A DNA stretch of 64,000 nucleotides from Kondoa malvinella (taxonomy: Eukaryota > Basidiomycota > Agaricostilbomycetes > Agaricostilbales > Kondoaceae): contig BCIM01000012.1 of NCBI GenBank assembly GCA_039545315.1, forward strand, positions 425,822-489,821, written 5' to 3'. This document shows, piece after piece, positions 59,459 through 64,000 of the stretch. Made by a program: the position numbers and the translations under genes. Position 1 is the stretch's first letter. Each line of letters starts with the position of its first letter. Below the pieces are notes generated by a model, which saw nothing but the letters and a program-made list of their open reading frames with translations, made no database searches and was not told the DNA's origin.

Positions 59459-59783
59459 AGGGATGATAAGCAAGGAAAGATTTGAGCAAGTCGACGAGAG
59501 GGATAGAGAGAGAAGCGAGATGAAGAGAGAAAGAAGGGCAGATGGCAATGGTAAAACAAAGGGAGAATTCGCCTGTGCAGAGCCGGGAGCGATAAGCAAT
59601 GCGACACTAGACGCTGCTGCGGAAGATATTAGGACAGAGCAGAAGGCAATAGAACGTTGAATGTTCGAACGAACGGTAGCGCAGCCACAGGAGGAGCGCG
59701 ATTACATGCGATACAGCGTTGCGATGCGATGCGTTGACTCCACGAAGGCGACTGATTTGTGAGCCCTAGGACGTTTTCAGCAC
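59459..59783. other. Intergenic, no feature seen
   Basis: The gap between two minus-strand genes is purine-rich on the plus strand from 59470 to 59560 (many GAGAGA units). No supported gene. Confidence 0.4.
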
Positions 59784-60280
59784 CTAAGACGCATGAAAAG
59801 CAGAGGATGACTGACATAGGTTTCCCTGAGAATGATTCGCGCTTGCTGTCAACGTCCACGTTGTCTCTGCTTCTTTCAGCCTGTGATTATCAGAATGGTT
59901 ATAACAGAAGACAAGTATCTCACCTTGCTTCTCCGGGTCCCAATCTACCGCTCTATCTGCAGTACTACCCGATACAGGCACAAAGCCAAAATTCGTAGCT
60001 ACCACGCCTGAGAGCATCATCAACACCATTTCCCTTACAGATAGAGTAGACTACCTTCAGGTACATCAACCCTGACTTTCCGCAAAGTAGAGACATAGCC
60101 AGTTGAAAGGAAAGCATAGCGAATCCAGCCGAGGATAGATCGATTACCGAGAGGAGTGAGACGTTCGTAGCGATTCCAGCTCATGCAGCAGTAGTAGACG
60201 AATAGAGCTATGAGAGGAAGCCAGAGTAGGCGCACAAAGATTGCATGCAGGAAGTGTTGCAGGAAAGCGAGGTTGTCCAT
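59784..60280 (-). CDS. Small single-pass membrane protein, unknown
   Basis: Three exons (60055-60280, 59924-60007, 59784-59872) give 132 residues. A hydrophobic helix (FVRLLWLPLIALFVYYCCMS, about residues 16-35) follows a short amphipathic start, then a basic stretch (WNRYERLTPLGNRSILGW) and GVVATNFGFVPVSGSTADRA. The third exon could be read in another frame, so the last 28 residues are less sure. No family recognised. The gene is divergent from the ubiquitin protease, 444 bp away. Confidence 0.45.
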
Positions 60281-60724
60281 ATTGCTACCAATGAGACAGA
60301 GGAAAGGTTCTCACAGCGGGTGAGAGCACAGCAGATTGGCTGTTCTCCATCAGCAAGTGGACAGACAGAGGGAGACAGGCGAAAATCAAAGAGTCGAAGC
60401 GGTCAGAAGCTTTTTTGGAAAGTATCGCATACAGATGCAGAGATTGGCCTGTCCAACCAGACGTTCTACCATACCGAGCACATCATGGTCACTGCTCAAG
60501 GCCATAGTGCTGAAGATCATTGTTGAACTTATAAAACTTACAAATTCGACAAGTTCGCAGACGCATAAAGGCTTGCAGAGCAACAGTCTGCAGCTCACAA
60601 GAGACTATAGGTACACGTTCGCTCGTCGTGCCCGCTTCTACACATTCCTCTCCTTCGCGTTGGTCAGAGCTTGCGACGCTCGCTGAAAACCGTCTCTGCT
60701 TCCTGCTGCAGCAGGCTGTCGTCT
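60281..60724. promoter_or_regulatory. Divergent promoter region
   Basis: These 444 bp lie between a minus-strand small membrane gene and the plus-strand ubiquitin protease. The open frame upstream of 60725 has no ATG, so it is leader sequence. No operator recognised. Confidence 0.4.
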
Positions 60725-63700
60725 ATGTCCTTGTCCAGCGACCCACCCAATCTCAAGCGAACCAGAAGTAACTCTCTGGCATCAAGTGAGACGGACCAAA
60801 GCAACAAAAGGGCTGCGTCAGAAGAACTCATGAACTCCAGCGCTTTGATGGGCTCTACCTTCAGCCGAACGTCACCTCTGAATGACGCTGGACCTGCTCA
60901 AGATGGTATTGCAGCAGATGCGCAACACCTCAATGCATCTCAGGGTACATCTGGATCACTCTCTTCACTTTCTCGAGAAACAAGCGGTGTGACCGACATC
61001 AGCATGGGCGACGAACCTACTGTCGAGCGTCCTTCTGGCGAAAAGCAGCTGGCTATGATCAAAGAATTGATGGAGGCACCGCTTGTGCTGGACGAGACCA
61101 GGTTCATCATTGCGAGGTCTTGGTATAGAAGGTGGTCAGCAGCGTGCGCGGCCGACAAGGGCGAACAAGTCGAAAAAGATCTAGAAGCTCTCACTTTCGA
61201 TGCTGTTGGTCCCATTGACAACTCTTCCCTTCTCGTGCCCAACTCGCCCAACAATGATTTAGCGAAAGCGCCAATCGAAAACCAGGACGCACAATTCCTA
61301 CCACAAGCTGCCTGGGATCTTCTGTGCGAATGGTACGGCTTGAATGGTCTCGACATCCCTCGAAGAGTCATCTCGTACGGTCAAAGCATGATGACTGAAT
61401 TGCGCATCGAATTCTTCCCTCCTCGCTTCACCTGCCTTACCATCGTCGCCAACGACGGCACTCCAGAATCTACAACCGAAAGAGAGTTTATCCTGTCACA
61501 AGCCAACACCCTCTCAGATTTCCGTCAAGCCGTCTGGCACCAATTCGCAAAACCCCCTTCATCACCTTTCCGCGCTTACCGACTTGAAAATGCCAGTCAT
61601 CAAGGTTTCGTCAAAGTCGATGACCTTGCAGCCGACAGAGCAGAACTCGTAGCTCATCAATCCGACGCTACCACCCTAATGGATGCTCAGCTTGACGAAT
61701 CTACCAGAATCGCTGTCGAGTGGCAGAATGAAGGTGTCTGGCTGGTTACAGAACCTCCAGTACCCATAATTGCGGCTCAACCCAACTTTGGCGGCGGAGG
61801 AAACTACTTTGACAGATTCTCTTCGTCTAATGGCGCTGCACCTGCTATCAATCAGCTGACGGCAAAAAAGTCCGGAGACAATGTCAGTAGATCAAGATCG
61901 CCTAAACCTGCTGAGGGCGGATTAATCAATCGCTTGTCCGCACCATTCACGAGAAGTTCTTCGAGTGGAAAGACTATTGGTGTTACTGGCCTAGGCAATT
62001 TGGGCAATACTTGCGTAGGTCGTCGTCTGAGCAGCAGTGGATCAAGGCTGACGCGATGTCCAGTTCATGAACTCTGCTTTGCAATGTCTGAGCAACACGA
62101 CTGAATTGAGGACTTACTTCACATGTGAGTTTGATTTGCAATCAGCCTGTTCGCCTCTAATGCTTATATATAGCACCGGCATGGAGGCAAGAGATCAACA
62201 AAGACAACCCTCTCGGCATGTCTGGCGCTGTAGCAGAAGCGTATGGTGATCTGATCAAGCAAATTTGGTCCGGTCGAGAAACGTCTGTCTCGCCTCGTGC
62301 TTTCAAGCAAATGATTGGCAAGTTTCGACCTATGTTCATCGGATGGAACCAACAAGATTCGCAAGAGTTCCTTTCCTTCTTACTGGATGGTTTGCATGAA
62401 GATCTTAATCGGATCTACAAGAAGCCAGCTACAGTCAAGCCGGAATGGGAGGGTGGAGGTGATTTGGAGATGATGAAAATGGCCTTGGAGAGTTGGGACA
62501 AGTTCAAGTTGAGGAATGATAGTGTTATTGTGGATCTGTTTCAAGGCATGTATCGAAGTACAGTCGTCTGTCCAGATTGCAGCAAGGTCAGTTACCTGTT
62601 CGTGAGGAAGAAGATAATCTGACGGCATAGAACAGGTCTCTATCACTTTTGACGCCTTCACTTCCCTCACCCTGCCAATGCCGGCAAAGCAATGGTCTGG
62701 GGTGGTCTTTGTCCAACATCTCGATCGCACCAAACCGTTATCTCGCGTGGTCGTTTCCCTACCGAAAGAAGCATCTTACCGGCAACTCAAGCGACAAGTA
62801 GCCCAGATCCTAAACCTTGACGCCAACAGACTTCTTGCATTCGAGAGCTACAAGGGCAAAATTTGGAAATGGCTCGACGATCCGTCGGCCAACGAAATTT
62901 CAGCAGATCTGAAAGGCACTATGCAAGACTTTGTCATCCTGCAAGAGATGCCAGCTGCCTATCCTCAGCACCACAAACGGCGAAAGAAGAACGATACCGA
63001 TGTTGCGCTCGACGCAAAGTTGGAACGTGCTTGCGTGCCAGTCTACTCTGCCGAAAATCAAGCACTCAGCAGATCCTCTACATCAACACAACTGATGTAC
63101 TTTGGCAATCCTCACATGCTACTGCTCGACTACAAGGACGCTACATCCTATGATGCTGTCTACGAGGCTTTGGTGCACCATTTCGCTGGCCAAACGAAAC
63201 GAGGAGCGCAAATGTATGTATCGGAAGAAGACACGGCAGAACCAACCGCGCGCAAAGAGAACAACGAGCCCGCAGCGCCTCCAGCTACCTCTGAAGATGT
63301 GCCTATCGCCGAATTCCAGCAAAGCGACTCTCAGACCGATACTCCGGACGCACCAGCAGAGGGAACATCTGATGTCAAGATGGTGGAGGAATCAACAGAA
63401 GAAGACTACAGCCTCGCTTCTTTGGCTCCGGGAGCAAAGCCAAAGCCAAACCTTTTCAAGATCTTCGTCAACCCTTCAAGACTGGCTCGGGACAACTTTA
63501 CTGATATTGTCAATCACGATGGCACCACGAACGCAAAGATCTCTTTGGAGGAGCGCATCAAAAAGGAGAGCGAAGATGCCTTGCGAGAGTCCGCCTCAAC
63601 GCCTCAACCGCCAGGCGGCTTCGTTCAACCCACTGCAGAAGACGACAAAGATCTCTACAAAGACGTCGAAGCTAGCACTCTATCTCCGGATCCTCCCGCC

Positions 63701-64000
63701 AAATCACTGCCAGTCATCCGCACTGGTGACACTCTTGTCTGTCATTGGGTTTCAGGCGCAGTCAAATTCTTCTTCGATTCCGATTATCAGCTCTTCGATT
63801 CCGATACTGCAGTGACTGTCGAGCAACAGGTAGAGAAGAAAGAGAAGACTGAATTGACTCTCGATTCATGTCTCGATGAGTTCAGCAGACAAGAAAAGCT
63901 GGACGCCGACAACACATGGTAAGCGCGCATGCTGCATCTGGCAGATGGAGATGTGCTCACGTAGATGCAGGTACTGCCCGACATGTAAAGAATTCAAGGA
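60725..64000 (+). CDS. UBP12: Ubiquitin carboxyl-terminal hydrolase, DUSP type (Ubp12-like), 3' truncated by window
   Basis: Exons 60725-62014, 62064-62124, 62174-62586, 62636-63918 and 63971 onward; the gene continues past the window end. A Ser-rich start is followed by a DUSP domain (FIIARSWYRRWSAACAADK, LPQAAWDLLCEWYGL). The USP catalytic domain opens with VTGLGNLGNTC, Cys430 being the nucleophile, and after the intron FMNSALQCLSNTTELR. QQDSQEFLSFLLDGLHEDLN and a zinc-ribbon pair, VVCPDCSK here and YCPTCKE after the last intron, follow. The large insertion between them (about 590-1000, acidic with a ubiquitin-like part near VVVSLPKEASYRQLKRQVAQ) is typical of Ubp12/USP15. The catalytic His box is expected beyond 64000. 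The enzyme removes ubiquitin from proteins. Confidence 0.93.

Noticed and set aside
60671..60724. Upstream extension of the ubiquitin protease frame
   Set aside because: The frame has no ATG here; it only opens with TTG. The first ATG is at 60725.

Overview
This window is nuclear DNA from a fungus. Almost every gene is cut by many small spliceosomal introns, mostly 45-60 nt with GT..AG ends and a CTNAC/CTAAC-type branch site close to the acceptor. There are no bacterial signals such as Shine-Dalgarno sites or operons. The mix of genes (a fused eukaryotic acetyl-CoA carboxylase, an NDR/Cbk1 kinase, farnesyltransferase beta, a Git3-like GPCR pair, a Zn2Cys6 factor, a Kar9-like protein with a C-terminal GAR domain), together with about 5-13 introns per gene and middling GC, suggests a basidiomycete, perhaps Tremellomycetes-like. 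That assignment is inference; an intron-rich early-diverging ascomycete is not excluded.

Layout. 1-2 kb: a short repeat and an unrecognised three-exon gene. 2-12 kb: a compact sugar/polyol metabolism neighbourhood. It holds an SDR pseudogene, a D-2-hydroxyacid dehydrogenase, a KduD-like SDR, an SMP-30/gluconolactonase, a zinc polyol dehydrogenase, a broken small gene and a myo-inositol-type MFS transporter, with two divergent promoter pairs. 12-13.3 kb: 1.3 kb with no intact gene. 13.3-33.5 kb: housekeeping and regulatory genes (PDH-kinase family, HD phosphohydrolase, Zn2Cys6 factor, Kar9/GAR protein, CCCH-Smr protein, acetyl-CoA carboxylase). 34-36.4 kb: an F-box gene fused to a headless, frameshifted copy. 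37-47.9 kb: a small conserved protein, farnesyltransferase beta, an NDR kinase, a vacuolar aspartic protease, an ER PDI-like protein and a tRNA adenosine deaminase. 48-53.6 kb: two paralogous GPCRs facing each other around a small secreted protein and a SAP30-like gene. 54.5-60.3 kb: a run of minus-strand genes (TRAPPC12-like, a possible complex I subunit, three proteins I cannot name). 60.7 kb to the end: a DUSP-type ubiquitin protease that runs off the window.

Most gene models below were assembled by hand, by choosing splice sites that keep the frame and restore family motifs. For each complete model given without a caveat the summed exon length is a multiple of three. The main points for follow-up are an intron in the transporter that looks born from a tandem duplication of its upstream exon, an active-site His-to-Arg change in the hydroxyacid dehydrogenase, the inverted GPCR pair, several GC-AG and unusually short introns, and three broken genes. 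I found no mobile element, CRISPR array, rRNA or convincing tRNA.
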